Shown here: positions 14,323-14,505 of the stretch, piece after piece | Position numbering within the stretch: the stretch's first letter is position 1 | How the letters are laid out: each line of letters opens with the position of its first letter | DNA from: Phycisphaerae bacterium | Lineage (GTDB): Bacteria; Planctomycetota; Phycisphaerae; SM23-33 | NCBI GenBank assembly: GCA_030610965.1 | Contig: JAUWQU010000013.1 | Coordinates: 1-14,505 of the forward strand | Length of the DNA stretch: 14,505 nt | Direction of reading: 5' to 3' | Notes under the pieces: model-generated | Seen by the model: only the letters and a program-made list of their open reading frames with translations | What the model was told of the DNA's origin: nothing | Database searches by the model: none | Program-made: the position numbers and the translations under genes

Positions 14323-14361
14323 GCTGATGAGGCCCCCAAGGGCCTAATCGGCCGGTCTTTT
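14323..14361 (+). terminator. Terminator-like stem with T-run, plus strand
   Basis: GCTGATGAGGCCC (14323-14335) pairs with GGGCCTAATCGGC (14340-14352) around loop CCAA, with one mismatch and one G-T pair. CGGTCTTTT follows. The shape is that of an intrinsic terminator, but I see no plus-strand gene upstream of it, so it may just be part of the repeat cluster. Confidence 0.4.
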
Positions 14362-14374
14362 CCCACTACCAACT

Positions 14375-14505
14375 ACCTTCTTCTTCTGCCGTTCCCTAAG
14401 ACCTTCTTCTTCTGCCGTTCCCTAAGACCTTCTTCTTCTGCCGTTAACTACTTCATACTACCTATTACCTACTACCTTCTTCTTCTGCCGTTCCCTACGA
14501 CCTTC
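14375..14505. repeat. 26-bp tandem repeat array, cut by the window edge
   Basis: Full 26-bp copies begin at 14375, 14401 and 14474 (the last with one change), a 19-base partial copy at 14427, and a new copy starts at 14500. The unit begins ACCTTCTTCTTCTGCCGTT. Between 14446 and 14473 the array is interrupted by a CTACTTCATACTACC-type tract. One strand is nearly all purine in the GAAGAAGAAGG part. It is neither coding nor spaced like a CRISPR. Confidence 0.9.

Noticed and set aside
14112..14372. 86-codon minus-strand ORF upstream of the GT2 gene
   Set aside because: It runs through the inverted repeats and the GT2 promoter, has no ribosome site, and its product reads like translated repeat DNA.
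14375..14505. CRISPR array
   Set aside because: The 26-bp units are directly adjacent with no unique spacers of constant length, and no cas gene is present.

Overview
This window looks like chromosomal DNA of a GC-rich member of the Planctomycetota, most like the Phycisphaerae. The evidence is the mix of gene families: a zinc-ribbon/TM/VWA protein beside ExbB/ExbD motor genes and large secreted TPR proteins, a secreted protein with a CX4CH haem-type motif, and a CslA-like GT2 enzyme. This placement is an inference from gene content, with no marker gene to confirm it. Almost every protein gene lies on the minus strand; the only plus-strand gene I can support is a tRNA-Leu.

Reading along the minus strand from the right: (a) 14075-14505 has no gene but holds nested inverted repeats, a terminator-like stem and 26-bp tandem repeats that run off the window edge. 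(b) 12543-14074 is a CslA-like GT2 polysaccharide synthase, split into a catalytic half and a membrane half by a one-base frame change with an ATGA overlap. A good promoter lies just upstream. (c) 11520-12542 contains tRNA-Leu(UAG) on the plus strand and about 840 bp of non-coding DNA full of GC-rich hairpins. (d) 3354-11519 is a seven-gene cluster, probably an operon: zinc-ribbon/VWA membrane protein, secreted Sm-like/TPR protein, ExbB/TolQ, ExbD/TolR, a second ExbD, a 63-residue truncated third ExbD, and a 1225-residue exported TPR protein. The truncated ExbD overlaps the start of the large TPR gene by four bases. (e) tRNA-Cys(GCA) has its own strong promoter and sits 34 bp before a secreted CX4CH protein, followed by a membrane protein of unknown function. 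(f) A coiled-coil lipoprotein with a GTG start runs off the left edge.

The functional core is region d. ExbB plus ExbD forms a proton-driven inner-membrane motor in known systems. Here it is linked to a periplasmic VWA domain and to long periplasmic helical-repeat proteins, which could act as load or scaffold. One TolQ-type with two TolR-type proteins is also the layout of the Myxococcus AglRQS gliding motor, although nothing here proves motility. The most unusual details are the truncated ExbD leader ORF, the split GT2 gene and the structured intergenic block.
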